NCBI RefSeq assembly: GCF_041320605.1
Contig: NZ_CP166679.1
Coordinates: forward strand, 2,590,001 to 2,654,000
Direction of reading: 5' to 3'
Origin: Arenibacter antarcticus
GTDB taxonomy: Bacteria > Bacteroidota > Bacteroidia > Flavobacteriales > Flavobacteriaceae
Length of the DNA: 64,000 bases
Part shown: positions 1-8,627 of the stretch, one piece after another
Position numbering within the stretch: position 1 is the first letter of the stretch
Layout: each line of letters begins with the position of its first letter
Made by a program: the position numbers and the translations under genes
The notes under the pieces: generated by a model
What the model was told of the DNA's origin: nothing
Databases searched by the model: none
What the model saw: the letters and a program-made list of their open reading frames with translations, nothing else

Positions 1-88
1 CATAAGACAGCCCTTTTTTTTTGGCTTCCAGTCCACATGCGATACCTATAGGTCCACCACCGATAATTATAATATCAAATTCCTTCAT
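1..88 (-). CDS. N-terminal fragment of a flavin-dependent pyridine nucleotide-disulfide reductase-like protein
   Basis: Only the first 29 codons lie in the window; the gene runs off the left edge. The start reads MKEFDIIIIGGGPIGIACG, a classic beta-alpha-beta FAD-binding fold with the GGGPIG dinucleotide motif directly after the first strand. This resembles the YpdA/thioredoxin-reductase-like flavoprotein family, in which an N-terminal FAD domain reduces low-molecular-weight thiol disulfides. Family membership beyond FAD-dependent oxidoreductase is inference, because the rest is missing. Its ATG shares one base with the TAA stop of rpe upstream (a TAATG overlap at 86-90), which suggests the two genes are translated from one message. 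Confidence 0.7.
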   Translation of the reverse strand, partial: MKEFDIIIIGGGPIGIACGLEAKKKGLSY

Positions 89-747
89 TATCCTACTAAT
101 TCTTTTAGTTCTTTTATTGTTTTGGCAGGGTTCTCACTGCTAAAAATAAAACTCCCTGCAACTAAAACATCTGCACCGGCGTCAATGAGCTGTTTGGCAT
201 TTTCGGAAGTAACCCCTCCATCGATTTCAATTAGGGTATGTGCCTCTTTCCGGTTGATCAGTTCCTTTAAAGCTTTAATCTTGTCATAGGTGTTCTCTAT
301 AAAAGATTGTCCCCCAAATCCAGGGTTTACACTCATGATCAGTACCAGATCGATATCGTTTATAGTATCTTCCAAGAGGCTAATATTGGTATGTGGGTTG
401 ATCGCCACTCCAGCTGCCATGCCTTCTTCCTTTATAGCCTCTAAAGTTCTGTGTAGATGGGTGCAGGCTTCATAGTGCACCGTTAGGTTATTGGCTCCCA
501 GCTTGGCAAATGTCTTTATATAACGGTCTGGGTCCACAATCATTAGGTGTACATCTATAGTTTTAGTGGCGTGGGCGGTTATTGCCTTTAATACCGGCAT
601 GCCAAAGGAGATGTTAGGTACAAAAACACCATCCATAATATCGATATGAAACCAATCAGCATCGCTATTATTTACCATTTCAATGTCTCTCTGTAAGTTG
701 GCGAAATCGGCTGCCAGTAAGGAAGGAGCAATAAGTTTTGAATCCAT
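88..747 (-). CDS. rpe: Ribulose-phosphate 3-epimerase
   Basis: Interconverts D-ribulose 5-phosphate and D-xylulose 5-phosphate in the non-oxidative pentose phosphate pathway, in the cytoplasm. The 219-residue product has the normal family length and TIM-barrel motifs. The metal-binding residues are visible as H34 and D36 in HIDIMDG, H67 in VHLMI and D176 in EIDGG; the phosphate-binding loop is MSVNPGFGGQ at about 138-147. The start at 747 gives the usual N-terminus (MDSKLIAPSLLAADFANL). The stop codon overlaps the start of the following flavoprotein gene by one base, so the two are probably cotranscribed. No canonical promoter was found in the 139 bases between it and the helicase gene. Confidence 0.97.
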   Translation of the reverse strand: MDSKLIAPSLLAADFANLQRDIEMVNNSDADWFHIDIMDGVFVPNISFGMPVLKAITAHATKTIDVHLMIVDPDRYIKTFAKLGANNLTVHYEACTHLHRTLEAIKEEGMAAGVAINPHTNISLLEDTINDIDLVLIMSVNPGFGGQSFIENTYDKIKALKELINRKEAHTLIEIDGGVTSENAKQLIDAGADVLVAGSFIFSSENPAKTIKELKELVG

Positions 748-819
748 TTTAGAGGTCTGAAAATTTATTTTATAAAGATAATAATTTTAATAGGTTCTGG
801 AGAAAAGCTCTGTTTGTGC

Positions 820-858
820 TATTTTGAAGGCGTAAATGGCTAGTCACCCTTCAAAATA
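820..858 (-). terminator. Hairpin downstream of the DEAD-box helicase gene
   Basis: Eleven-base arms (TATTTTGAAGG and its complement) flank a 17-base loop about 29 bases past the helicase stop. There is no clear T-run after it, so it may be a weak terminator or an RNA 3' end stabiliser. Confidence 0.4.
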
Positions 859-886
859 ACGTATCGTAGATTTCTATAGAACAGCA

Positions 887-2122
887 TTAATACCAACGTT
901 TCTTTTTCTTTTTTGAAGCTTCGGATTTTCTGCCTTTTTTATGCTTGCTGCCCTTTCTTTTATGTACTTCTGGTTTGGCTTTGGGGTCCAGAGGGAAAGG
1001 ATGGTCCTCTACAACATCGATATGCTTTTGCATTAACTTTTGTATGCTAATCACATATTCTTTTTCATCTGCGGAACACAATGAGTATGCTGTTCCACTT
1101 TGTCCTGCTCTCCCGGTCCTACCAATTCGGTGCACATAGGTTTCAGGGATATTGGGAAGATCAAAATTTAATACATTGTCTAAATTGTCAATGTCTATTC
1201 CCCTTGCAGCAACGTCTGTTGCTATTAGAATATTGGCCTCTTTGTTCTTAAACCTGCTTAAGGCATCCTGTCTATCGTCCTGCGATTTGTCGCCATGAAT
1301 ACTTTCTACCTTATAATTATTTTTTAAGAGCGTCTCTTCCAATTTATCCACCCCGTGTTTGGTTCTCCTAAAGATTAGGATATTGCCCTTTATGGTGTTT
1401 CTTAAGAGGTGTAGGCAAAGCTCTATTTTATTTGGCTTTGGGGTAAAATAGAGTAGCTGGTATACCCTGGCCGCCGCCAAGGATGTAGGGGTTACATTAA
1501 CTTTCGAGGCATTCTTTAAAATGCTGTTCGTCAATTGTACCACCTTATACGGAATGGTAGCGGAAAATAGCAGGGTCTGTTTTCCAGAGGGACAGAGTCG
1601 CTCTATCTTTTTAACATCATCAATAAAACCCATATCCAGCATTAGGTCTGCCTCATCCAAGACCAGTGTTTCTACATAATCTAAATTTATGACATCCTGT
1701 TTGTGGAGGTCTAGTAGCCTCCCTGGAGTGGCGACAAGGATATCCACTCCTTTTTTTAGCTCAGCGATCTGTGGCTCCATAGCGGTGCCCCCATAAACTA
1801 CTGTAGAGGTCAGCTCCGTATATAGGCTGTACTCTTTAAAATTTTCTTGGATCTGTACGGCCAATTCCCTAGTGGGACTTATTACTAAAGCCCTTATTTT
1901 CTTTCCTTTTTTAGAGGCTTCCTGTCTGTTGAACAACAGTTGAAGGATGGGAAGGGCATAGGCAGCAGTTTTGCCCGTCCCTGTCTGCGCAGATACAATT
2001 ACGTCTTTCCCTTCCAAAACTAGCGGAATGGTCATTTCCTGAACAGGGGTGGGTGCGTTATAATTCTTTTCGGCAACTGCTCTTAAAAGCGGTTTATTAA
2101 GCCCTAATTCCTTAAAATTCAT
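887..2122 (-). CDS. DEAD-box ATP-dependent RNA helicase (RhlE-like)
   Basis: An ATP-dependent RNA unwinding enzyme of 411 residues, of the type involved in ribosome assembly or RNA turnover. All core motifs are visible: a Q motif region (PTPVQ, 24-28), Walker A AQTGTGKT (45-52), PTRELA (83-88), the DEAD box (156-159), SAT (187-189), and in the second RecA domain the motif VI sequence HRIGRTGR. The protein ends in a strongly basic tail rich in Lys and Arg (about the last 30 residues), a common RNA-binding extension in RhlE-type helicases. A TAnnTTTG box lies 25 bases before the start. The exact subfamily (RhlE, DeaD or SrmB) cannot be settled by eye, so no symbol is given. Confidence 0.92.
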   Translation of the reverse strand: MNFKELGLNKPLLRAVAEKNYNAPTPVQEMTIPLVLEGKDVIVSAQTGTGKTAAYALPILQLLFNRQEASKKGKKIRALVISPTRELAVQIQENFKEYSLYTELTSTVVYGGTAMEPQIAELKKGVDILVATPGRLLDLHKQDVINLDYVETLVLDEADLMLDMGFIDDVKKIERLCPSGKQTLLFSATIPYKVVQLTNSILKNASKVNVTPTSLAAARVYQLLYFTPKPNKIELCLHLLRNTIKGNILIFRRTKHGVDKLEETLLKNNYKVESIHGDKSQDDRQDALSRFKNKEANILIATDVAARGIDIDNLDNVLNFDLPNIPETYVHRIGRTGRAGQSGTAYSLCSADEKEYVISIQKLMQKHIDVVEDHPFPLDPKAKPEVHKRKGSKHKKGRKSEASKKKKKRWY

Positions 2123-2147
2123 GTATTTTAATTGAAAAATATGGATA

Positions 2148-2155
2148 CAAAGGTA
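2148..2155 (-). promoter_or_regulatory. Putative -7 box for the DEAD-box helicase gene
   Basis: Reads TACCTTTG on the minus strand, a perfect match to the Bacteroidetes -7 consensus TAnnTTTG, 25 bases upstream of the ATG. No clear -33 TTG was seen. Confidence 0.5.
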
Positions 2156-2752
2156 CGTCTAAATCCTTGTTTATTTTTTAAACCTATAATTTTTGCTTTG
2201 GGGGTTAATATAGTATTGGTTTGTATTGGGTGAAATCTAATAGATAAAGTTGCAGCAATGGGTATTCACGGCATAGCGCCTTTGTAGGTTTAAGTGAATT
2301 CAGAAGAGGATAGCTATTTGCCTTACTTATTTCCCTATAAGAGTGATAACTGTTTGTTGATCAGTGGAGGTCCAATTGCCTTACAATTCTTCCTAAGTTT
2401 GGATTACGATAAGACCAACTTATATGCCGTTTTTTTATTCCTGCTTTGGATTGTTTTTGTTTACTTATATAGTATTATTTATCTTTAATTCATTGTCATC
2501 ATTCTAAACTAAAAAGTGTGGTAAATAGTGTGGTGACTGTTTAGGATATTCCTTAAAACTCAATGAATACTGGGCTTAATGCAGTTTTTGCTTGACTATA
2601 TAAATGGAAAAACTCCGGTAATCAGCCGGAGTTTATTCATCAATCAAAAAACGAACAGTCATGATAACTGTTGTTAATGTTTACAATTTACGATTTTTAC
2701 TACATATTTCCAACTTGGAAATGCATTTGCGTGAAAATTAAAATTGATTGGG
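2156..2752. other. Gene-free stretch between the helicase gene and rpoD
   Basis: About 600 bases without a convincing gene. A GTG-initiated 64-codon frame at 2294-2488 (+) ends in a hydrophobic segment, but it has no promoter or recognisable family and I do not call it. A hairpin at 2610-2634 probably ends the rpoD transcript. I see nothing else. Confidence 0.6.
2610..2634 (-). terminator. Probable rpoD terminator hairpin
   Basis: Nine-base arms AAACTCCGG and CCGGAGTTT flank a 7-base loop, about 120 bases past the rpoD stop. Read on the minus strand the stem ends in GTTTTTCC, a short T-run. Confidence 0.6.
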
Positions 2753-3616
2753 TTACCCAAGATACGTCTTAAGTATTTTACTCCTAGAAGTGTGTTTTAA
2801 TCTTCTAATAGCTTTTTCCTTAATTTGACGAACCCTTTCCCTGGTAAGGTCAAAGGTTTCCCCTATTTCTTCTAAAGTCATGGAATGTTGTCCCGCAAGG
2901 CCAAAATATAATCGAATTACATCGGCTTCCCTAGGGGTTAACGTTTCCAAAGCTCTTTCTATTTCGGTCCTTAAGGATTCATGCAACAATTCCCTGTCTG
3001 GATTTGGAGACTCCCCACTGCGCAATACATCGTATAGGTTAGAATCTTCCCCGTCTATTAAGGGAGCATCCATGGATACATGGCGACCTGAATTTTTAAG
3101 AGATTGCTTAACATCCTCAACGGTCATATCCAATTCTTTGGCAATTTCTTCCGCTGAAGGTTGTCTTTCATGGGCTTGCTCTAAGAATGCAAAAGTCTTG
3201 TTGATTTTATTGATGGAGCCAATCTTGTTCAATGGCAACCTTACAATACGGGATTGTTCTGCAAGCGCTTGTAAGATGGACTGACGGATCCACCAAACGG
3301 CATAAGATATAAATTTAAATCCACGTGTTTCATCAAAACGTTGGGCAGCCTTAATTAAGCCAAGGTTACCTTCGTTAATTAAATCGGGTAGGGTTAATCC
3401 TTGGTTTTGGTATTGCTTTGCCACAGATACCACAAATCGTAAGTTGGCCTTGGTCAGTTTTTCAAGAGCAAGTTGATCCCCTGCCTTGATCCGTTGTGCC
3501 AGTTCCACTTCCTCGTCTGCAGTAATCAAGTCTACCTTTCCAATTTCTTGTAGGTACTTGTCCAACGAAGCTGTTTCCCTATTGGTAACCTGTTTTGTAA
3601 TTTTAAGCTGTCTCAT
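2753..3616 (-). CDS. rpoD: Primary RNA polymerase sigma factor, Bacteroidetes type
   Basis: Directs RNA polymerase to housekeeping promoters. The 287-residue protein is much shorter than proteobacterial RpoD because it lacks region 1.1 and the non-conserved insert, which is normal for Bacteroidetes. Region 1.2 begins at about residue 17 ([10 protein letters not shown]). Region 2 spans about 55-125 and includes the core-binding and -10 recognition helices ([12 protein letters not shown], then the aromatic-rich [15 protein letters not shown]). Region 4.2 is the C-terminal helix-turn-helix at about 246-275 ([20 protein letters not shown]). The divergent promoter consensus TAnnTTTG seen at many genes in this window is the known target of this sigma type. 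Confidence 0.97.
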   Translation of the reverse strand: MRQLKITKQVTNRETASLDKYLQEIGKVDLITADEEVELAQRIKAGDQLALEKLTKANLRFVVSVAKQYQNQGLTLPDLINEGNLGLIKAAQRFDETRGFKFISYAVWWIRQSILQALAEQSRIVRLPLNKIGSINKINKTFAFLEQAHERQPSAEEIAKELDMTVEDVKQSLKNSGRHVSMDAPLIDGEDSNLYDVLRSGESPNPDRELLHESLRTEIERALETLTPREADVIRLYFGLAGQHSMTLEEIGETFDLTRERVRQIKEKAIRRLKHTSRSKILKTYLG

Positions 3617-3740
3617 CGAAATATTTCGTTTCTAAATTATGTGCATTAAGCATAAGCTGCAATAGGTTATACGTATATAAGTTAGAAATGTTACAATAGC
3701 AGGACTTTATTTTTGATTTTTAGTCAAACTGAATAAAAAA

Positions 3741-3776
3741 AGCCACGTTTTCACAAAATATTTGGAAAACGTGGCT
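3741..3776 (-). terminator. Terminator of pnp
   Basis: A stem of 11-12 pairs (AGCCACGTTTTC with its complement) and a 12-base loop, followed on the minus strand by a run of seven T. It lies about 25 bases past the pnp stop. A textbook intrinsic terminator. Confidence 0.88.
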
Positions 3777-3800
3777 TGTAATAGTGGGACTATTTTAAAA

Positions 3801-6020
3801 TTAGTCTCTTCTTGGTTTACGATCTCTATCTCTATTTCTATCGTTTCCCCTATCATTTCTACCACGATCTTCTCGCGGTGGTCTTTCCACAAAACCTTCT
3901 GGTTTAGGTAAAATAGCTTTTCTAGATACCTTTTCCTTTCTAGTCCTTGGATCTACCCCAAAGTATTTAACATCGAATACATCACCCATGTTAACTACAT
4001 CGGAAACATTTTCGGTTCGTTCCCATGCCAATTCTGACACGTGAAGCAATACTTCGTTGCCAGGAGCATCTGCGTATTCAACCACGGCACCAAAATCTAA
4101 CATTTTGATAACTTTTACTTCGTATATGCTACCCACTTCAGGCTTAAATAAAATAGAATCTATTTTTGCTAAAACAGCATTAATACCTTCTTGTCCTACT
4201 CCTAAAATTTCTACGATTCCTTCTTCAGTAACTGGATCTTCATTGATTACAATAGTAGTTCCAGTTTCTTTTTGCATTTCCTGAATCACTTTTCCACCAG
4301 GTCCAATTAACGCACCAATGAATTCATTAGGGATACGTCTAGTAACCATTTTTGGAGAATGTGCCTTCACATCAGCAGCTGGAGCGGCAATTGTTTCGGT
4401 GATCTTCTCTAAGATGTGTAAACGGCCAGTACGTGCTTGTTTTAGTGCATTCACTAAAATTTCGTAGGATAAACCTTTTACTTTAATGTCCATTTGACAA
4501 GCTGTAATACCATCAGCAGTTCCTGTGACTTTAAAGTCCATATCTCCTAAGTGATCTTCATCACCTAAAATATCAGAAAGTACTGCGTATTTTCCAGAAT
4601 CAGCATCAGAAATCAATCCCATGGCGATACCAGAAACTGGCTTTATCAATTGAACACCAGCGTCCATTAGTGCCATTGTACCTGAACAAACTGTAGCCAT
4701 AGAAGAAGAACCGTTAGATTCCAATACTTCCGCTACTACACGAACGGTATAAGGACAGTCTGCAGGAATCATTCCTTTTAAGGCGCGTTGTGCTAAATTA
4801 CCATGGCCTACTTCTCTACGAGATGTTCCACGAATTGGTCTTGCTTCACCTGTAGAGAAAGGAGGGAAGTTATAGTGTAGGTAAAACCGCTCTTCACCTT
4901 CAAACGAGGGCATATCTATTTGGTTGGCATCTCTAGATGTTCCTAAAGTAACCGTTGCCAAGGCTTGGGTTTCTCCACGAGTAAAGATTGCAGAACCGTG
5001 TGTAGAAGGTAAGTAATCTACCTCACACCAGATCGGTCTAATTTCATCTGTTTTTCTACCATCCAAACGCAGGCCTTCGTTTAGGGTAAGGTCCCTCACT
5101 GCGGCTTTTTCTGCTTTGTAGTAATACTTGGAGATCATTCCTCCTAAATCTGCTAATTCTTCTTCGGGAAAAGAAGCTTTAATTTCTTCCTTAATTGCGT
5201 CAAAGGCAGCAGTTCTTTCTTGTTTGGAAGAACCAGCTTTGGCTATGGCGTATACCTTGTCATAGGCCATTTCATGGATCTTCTTCGCTAAATCTTCGTC
5301 AGTTCTTTCTGCGTCGTATTCACGAACTTCTTTTTTTCCAAATGCTTCTGCTAATTTTACTTGAGCAGCACATTGAACTTTAATTGCTTCGTGAGCAAAC
5401 TTAATGGCCTCAGCCATTTCTTCTTCAGAAATCTCATCCATTTCCCCTTCCACCATCATTACTGAATCGGCAGAAGCACCAATCATCATATCGATGTCAG
5501 ATTCTGCTAATTGCGTACGTGTTGGATTGATTACGAATTCGCCATTTACTCTAGCAACTCGTGCTTCAGAAATAGGGCATTCGAAAGGTAAATCTGATAA
5601 TTGAATAGCTGCAGATGCGGCTAAACCTGCCATTGCATCTGGCATAACGTCATCGTCATGTGACATTAATTGGATCATTACCTGAGTTTCAGCATGATAA
5701 TCCTTTGGGAAAAGTGGACGCAAAACACGGTCTACCAATCTCATGGTCAATACTTCGCCATCACTAGGTCTTGCTTCTCTTTTAAAGAAACCGCCTGGGT
5801 AACGTCCGGATGCCGCAAATTTTTCACGGTAATCCACGGTAAGTGGAAGAAAATCCACATCACTTTGTTTGTAATTGGAAACAACTGTACATAATAACAT
5901 ACATTTTCCTGACTGTACAACAACAGAACCATGGGCCTGCTTTGCCAATTTTCCGGTTTCGATAGAAATTTCCCTACCGTCACCAAGGTCTATGACCTCC
6001 CTAAATACTTTTGGTATCAT
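3801..6020 (-). CDS. pnp: Polyribonucleotide nucleotidyltransferase (PNPase)
   Basis: A phosphorolytic 3'-5' exoribonuclease acting in mRNA decay. Two RNase PH-like domains fill roughly the first 550 residues ([33 protein letters not shown]). A KH domain follows ([20 protein letters not shown]), then an S1 domain ([20 protein letters not shown]). It ends in an Arg/Asp-rich disordered tail. An upstream in-frame ATG at 6062 would add 14 residues. I chose the ATG at 6020 because [15 protein letters not shown] matches where the family begins and the extension overlaps a likely leader hairpin. That gives 739 residues, typical of the family. It sits directly downstream of rpsO, the conserved rpsO-pnp order, but a terminator separates the two. 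Confidence 0.96.
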   Translation of the reverse strand: MIPKVFREVIDLGDGREISIETGKLAKQAHGSVVVQSGKCMLLCTVVSNYKQSDVDFLPLTVDYREKFAASGRYPGGFFKREARPSDGEVLTMRLVDRVLRPLFPKDYHAETQVMIQLMSHDDDVMPDAMAGLAASAAIQLSDLPFECPISEARVARVNGEFVINPTRTQLAESDIDMMIGASADSVMMVEGEMDEISEEEMAEAIKFAHEAIKVQCAAQVKLAEAFGKKEVREYDAERTDEDLAKKIHEMAYDKVYAIAKAGSSKQERTAAFDAIKEEIKASFPEEELADLGGMISKYYYKAEKAAVRDLTLNEGLRLDGRKTDEIRPIWCEVDYLPSTHGSAIFTRGETQALATVTLGTSRDANQIDMPSFEGEERFYLHYNFPPFSTGEARPIRGTSRREVGHGNLAQRALKGMIPADCPYTVRVVAEVLESNGSSSMATVCSGTMALMDAGVQLIKPVSGIAMGLISDADSGKYAVLSDILGDEDHLGDMDFKVTGTADGITACQMDIKVKGLSYEILVNALKQARTGRLHILEKITETIAAPAADVKAHSPKMVTRRIPNEFIGALIGPGGKVIQEMQKETGTTIVINEDPVTEEGIVEILGVGQEGINAVLAKIDSILFKPEVGSIYEVKVIKMLDFGAVVEYADAPGNEVLLHVSELAWERTENVSDVVNMGDVFDVKYFGVDPRTRKEKVSRKAILPKPEGFVERPPREDRGRNDRGNDRNRDRDRKPRRD

Positions 6021-6038
6021 AAATACGATTTTAAACCC

Positions 6039-6085
6039 ACCATTGGTAGGTTTGTTAAACAATGGTCTTTCGTCTGTTTAAGACG
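6039..6085 (-). promoter_or_regulatory. Two small hairpins in the pnp leader
   Basis: A 7-bp stem (ACCATTG/CAATGGT, 6039-6066) and a perfect 5-bp stem with 5-base loop (CGTCT/AGACG, 6071-6085) lie just before the pnp start. In E. coli, pnp autoregulates through a leader hairpin cut by RNase III. A similar role here is only an inference. Confidence 0.3.
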
Positions 6086-6213
6086 ACGTTGTTGTGTTGT
6101 AGTTGTTGTTGACCAATGAAAAACTATGTGTAAGCTTTTTATTTTGCCCTCCAATAAAATAAGGGACTTTGTAATAAAACAATACGTAGATAAATAGTAT
6201 TGGTACTGTATAA

Positions 6214-6246
6214 AAAAAGGGGAAAAGTTAAACAATTCCCCTTTTT
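6214..6246 (-). terminator. Terminator of rpsO
   Basis: A hairpin with GGGGAA/TTCCCC core arms extended by A/T pairs. On the minus strand it is followed by a run of seven T, and it starts a few bases past the rpsO stop. It implies pnp has a separate promoter or depends on read-through. Confidence 0.75.
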
Positions 6247-6250
6247 AAAT

Positions 6251-6520
6251 TTATTTCCTAATTCCTAATTCTTTGATTATTTCACGATATCTCACAATAT
6301 CGGTCTTAATTAAATAATCTAAAAGAGATCTTCTCTTACCAACCAACATTACCAAAGAACGCTCAGTGTTGAAATCTTTACGATTATTCTTCAAGTGTTC
6401 AGTTAAGTGGTTTATCCTGTAAGTGAATAGAGCTATTTGCCCTTCAGAAGAACCTGTGTTCTTTACATCACCATTGTGCTTCTTAAAAATCTCTGCTTTT
6501 ACTTCTTTGCTTAAATACAT
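6251..6520 (-). CDS. rpsO: 30S ribosomal protein S15
   Basis: A primary binder of 16S rRNA in the central domain of the small subunit. The 89-residue length is exactly typical. The conserved S15 segments are present: TGSSEGQIALFTYRINHLTEHLKNN in the middle (about 22-46), then DFNTERSLVMLVGKRRSLLDYL. It lies immediately upstream of pnp as in many bacteria. A TATCTTTG -7 box is found 53 bases upstream, and a strong hairpin follows the stop. Confidence 0.98.
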   Translation of the reverse strand: MYLSKEVKAEIFKKHNGDVKNTGSSEGQIALFTYRINHLTEHLKNNRKDFNTERSLVMLVGKRRSLLDYLIKTDIVRYREIIKELGIRK

Positions 6521-6573
6521 TCCAATATTTGTTTAATGATTTTTATGTATATGATTGTTTTTCAATCAGGGCG

Positions 6574-6581
6574 CAAAGATA
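6574..6581 (-). promoter_or_regulatory. Putative -7 box for rpsO
   Basis: Reads TATCTTTG on the minus strand, matching TAnnTTTG, 53 bases upstream of the rpsO start codon. Confidence 0.45.
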
Positions 6582-6615
6582 AACTAATTTTTAGATTCCT
6601 CGCGTAAGATTGTTG

Positions 6616-7476
6616 TTATTTCCTTACGGGATTGTTTTCTATTAAATCGATATAGAGGTTGATTTTCTTTTTAAGGTCCCTTCTGTGGACGATAAAATCT
6701 AAAAAGCCGTGCTCTTGAAGGAATTCAGCGGTCTGGAATCCTACCGGCAATTCTTTTCCGGTTGCCTCTTTTACTACCCGTGGTCCTGCAAAACCGATCA
6801 AGGCCCCTGGTTCGGAGATATTAATATCCCCAAGCATGGCGTAAGATGCGGTTGTTCCTCCAGTAGTTGGATCTGTACAGAGGGAAATGTAAGGAATGCC
6901 GGCATCCGCAAGTTGCGCTAATTTGGCTGATGTTTTAGCCAGCTGCATTAGGGATAGAGCGGCCTCCATCATTCTGGCACCACCAGATTTAGAAATCATT
7001 ACAAAGGGAATTTTCTTTTTTATAGAATAATCTATTCCCCTAGCAATCTTTTCTCCTACCACACTCCCCATAGAACCGCCGATAAAACTAAAGTCCATAC
7101 AGGCAATCACTAGGTCTTTCCCCTGTGATTTTCCAACCGCAGTCCGAACAGCATCTTTTAAACCTGTTTTTTTCTCTGCGGCCTCCAAACGATCTACATA
7201 CTTTTTGGTATCCTCAAATTTTAGGGGATCTTTAGAAGAAAGCTTGGCATCCATTTCGGTAAACTTGTTGTTGTCGAACAGAATTTCAAAATATTCCTTA
7301 CTGCCAATACGCACATGGTAATCATCCTCTGGGCTAACGTAAAAGTTTTTCGCCAATTCATCGGATTCCACAATTTTTCCCGTGGGTGATTTGTACCAAA
7401 GTCCTTTTGGGGTATCCTTTTTCTGATCCGTAGCGGTCTGAATTCCTTTTTCCTTTCTTTTGAACCAAGATGACAT
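6616..7476 (-). CDS. accD: Acetyl-CoA carboxylase carboxyltransferase subunit beta, without the usual zinc ribbon
   Basis: The beta subunit of the carboxyltransferase that moves CO2 from carboxybiotin to acetyl-CoA, the first committed step of fatty acid synthesis. The crotonase-like core is clear: [40 protein letters not shown] and [17 protein letters not shown]. The N-terminus of E. coli AccD carries a four-cysteine zinc ribbon. Here the aligned segment ([19 protein letters not shown], then [11 protein letters not shown]) has no cysteine at all, with SPTG and SPED standing where the two CxxC pairs would be. I believe this loss is shared by related flavobacteria, from memory only. It is 23 bases downstream of the aldolase gene and probably cotranscribed with it. 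Confidence 0.95.
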   Translation of the reverse strand: MSSWFKRKEKGIQTATDQKKDTPKGLWYKSPTGKIVESDELAKNFYVSPEDDYHVRIGSKEYFEILFDNNKFTEMDAKLSSKDPLKFEDTKKYVDRLEAAEKKTGLKDAVRTAVGKSQGKDLVIACMDFSFIGGSMGSVVGEKIARGIDYSIKKKIPFVMISKSGGARMMEAALSLMQLAKTSAKLAQLADAGIPYISLCTDPTTGGTTASYAMLGDINISEPGALIGFAGPRVVKEATGKELPVGFQTAEFLQEHGFLDFIVHRRDLKKKINLYIDLIENNPVRK

Positions 7477-7499
7477 ATGTTTCTATTTAGGGTTGGCGA

Positions 7500-8567
7500 T
7501 TATAGGGTGTTCACGTTATTAAGATCCTCGAAGGCCTTTTTTAAACGTGCAACAAAAGTTTTCTCGCCTTCTCTAAGCCATACACGTGGGTCATAATGCT
7601 TTTTGTTAGGCTCATCCGATCCATCTGGGTTTCCGATCTGCGTTTGTAGGTACTCTTTTTTACCTTGGATATAGTCCCTGATTCCTTCCAAAAAGGCATA
7701 TTGTAAATCGGTGTCTATATTCATTTTAATTACTCCATAACCAATTGCCTCGCGAATTTCTTCAACTGAGGATCCTGATCCACCATGGAATACAAAATCG
7801 ATATGGTTGTGTCCCACTCCGTATTTTTTAGATACAAACTCCTGAGAATTTTTTAGAATTTTCGGCGTCAATTTTACATTTCCTGGCTTATAAACTCCAT
7901 GTACGTTACCAAACGCAGCTGCAATGGTAAATCTTGGGCTTACTTTTAATAGCTCTTCATAGGCATATGCCACCTCTTCTGGTTGGGTGTATAATTTGGA
8001 GTCGTCCACATCGCTATTGTCAACACCATCTTCTTCTCCACCAGTAATACCAAGTTCTATCTCCAAGGTCATTCCCATCTTGCTCATTCTGGCAAGATAT
8101 TTTTTACAGATCTCAATATTTTCTTCCAACGGCTCTTCCGATAGGTCAATCATATGCGAACTGTACAAAGGTTTTCCTGTTTCTTCGAAATGTTTTTCAC
8201 TGGCATCCAAAAGGCCGTCTATCCAAGGCAATAATTTCTTGGCACAGTGGTCTGTGTGTAATATAACGGTAGCGCCATAGGCTTCTGCTAGTTCATGTAC
8301 GTGCTTGGCACCTGCAACCGCTCCTAAAATAGCAGCTTGTTGATTATCGTTGGATAGTGCTTTACCCGCGTTAAATTGAGCGCCACCATTAGAGAATTGA
8401 ATAATTACTGGGGCGTTAAGACTTGCCGCCGTTTCCAAAACTCCGTTTATTGTGTCAGAACCAATAACATTGACAGCAGGTAGTGCAAAGCCTTTCTCCT
8501 TTGCGTAATTAAAAATTTTCTGAACGTCATCGCCAGTTGCAACTCCTGGTTTAATATTGTGTGCCAT
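7500..8567 (-). CDS. fbaA: Class II fructose-bisphosphate aldolase
   Basis: A zinc-dependent aldolase that splits fructose 1,6-bisphosphate to dihydroxyacetone phosphate and glyceraldehyde 3-phosphate in glycolysis and gluconeogenesis. At 355 residues it has the length of the E. coli FbaA type. The metal-binding motifs are visible: ILHTDHCAKK (His at about 110), FGNVHGVY, and VFHGGSGSS carrying the third histidine. The N-terminal segment GVATGDDVQKIFNYAKEKGF fits the family start. A TACTTTTG promoter box lies 36 bases upstream. accD follows after 23 bases. Confidence 0.96.
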   Translation of the reverse strand: MAHNIKPGVATGDDVQKIFNYAKEKGFALPAVNVIGSDTINGVLETAASLNAPVIIQFSNGGAQFNAGKALSNDNQQAAILGAVAGAKHVHELAEAYGATVILHTDHCAKKLLPWIDGLLDASEKHFEETGKPLYSSHMIDLSEEPLEENIEICKKYLARMSKMGMTLEIELGITGGEEDGVDNSDVDDSKLYTQPEEVAYAYEELLKVSPRFTIAAAFGNVHGVYKPGNVKLTPKILKNSQEFVSKKYGVGHNHIDFVFHGGSGSSVEEIREAIGYGVIKMNIDTDLQYAFLEGIRDYIQGKKEYLQTQIGNPDGSDEPNKKHYDPRVWLREGEKTFVARLKKAFEDLNNVNTL

Positions 8568-8603
8568 AATCTTATGTTGTGTAATTGATTAAAAAATATG
8601 GTA

Positions 8604-8611
8604 CAAAAGTA
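8604..8611 (-). promoter_or_regulatory. Putative -7 box for the aldolase gene
   Basis: Reads TACTTTTG on the minus strand (TAnnTTTG consensus), 36 bases before the start codon, in the 60-base gap after tamL. Confidence 0.5.
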
Positions 8612-8627
8612 AATAAAATTATCAGGC

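Noticed and set aside
2294-2488. A 64-codon GTG-started frame with a hydrophobic end
   Set aside because: GTG start, no promoter, no recognised family; composition fits AT-rich intergenic sequence.
5747-5986. A second minus-strand frame inside pnp
   Set aside because: An out-of-frame shadow of a highly conserved gene.
6021-6062. The longer PNPase start adding 14 residues
   Set aside because: The extension does not match the family N-terminus and overlaps a leader hairpin.
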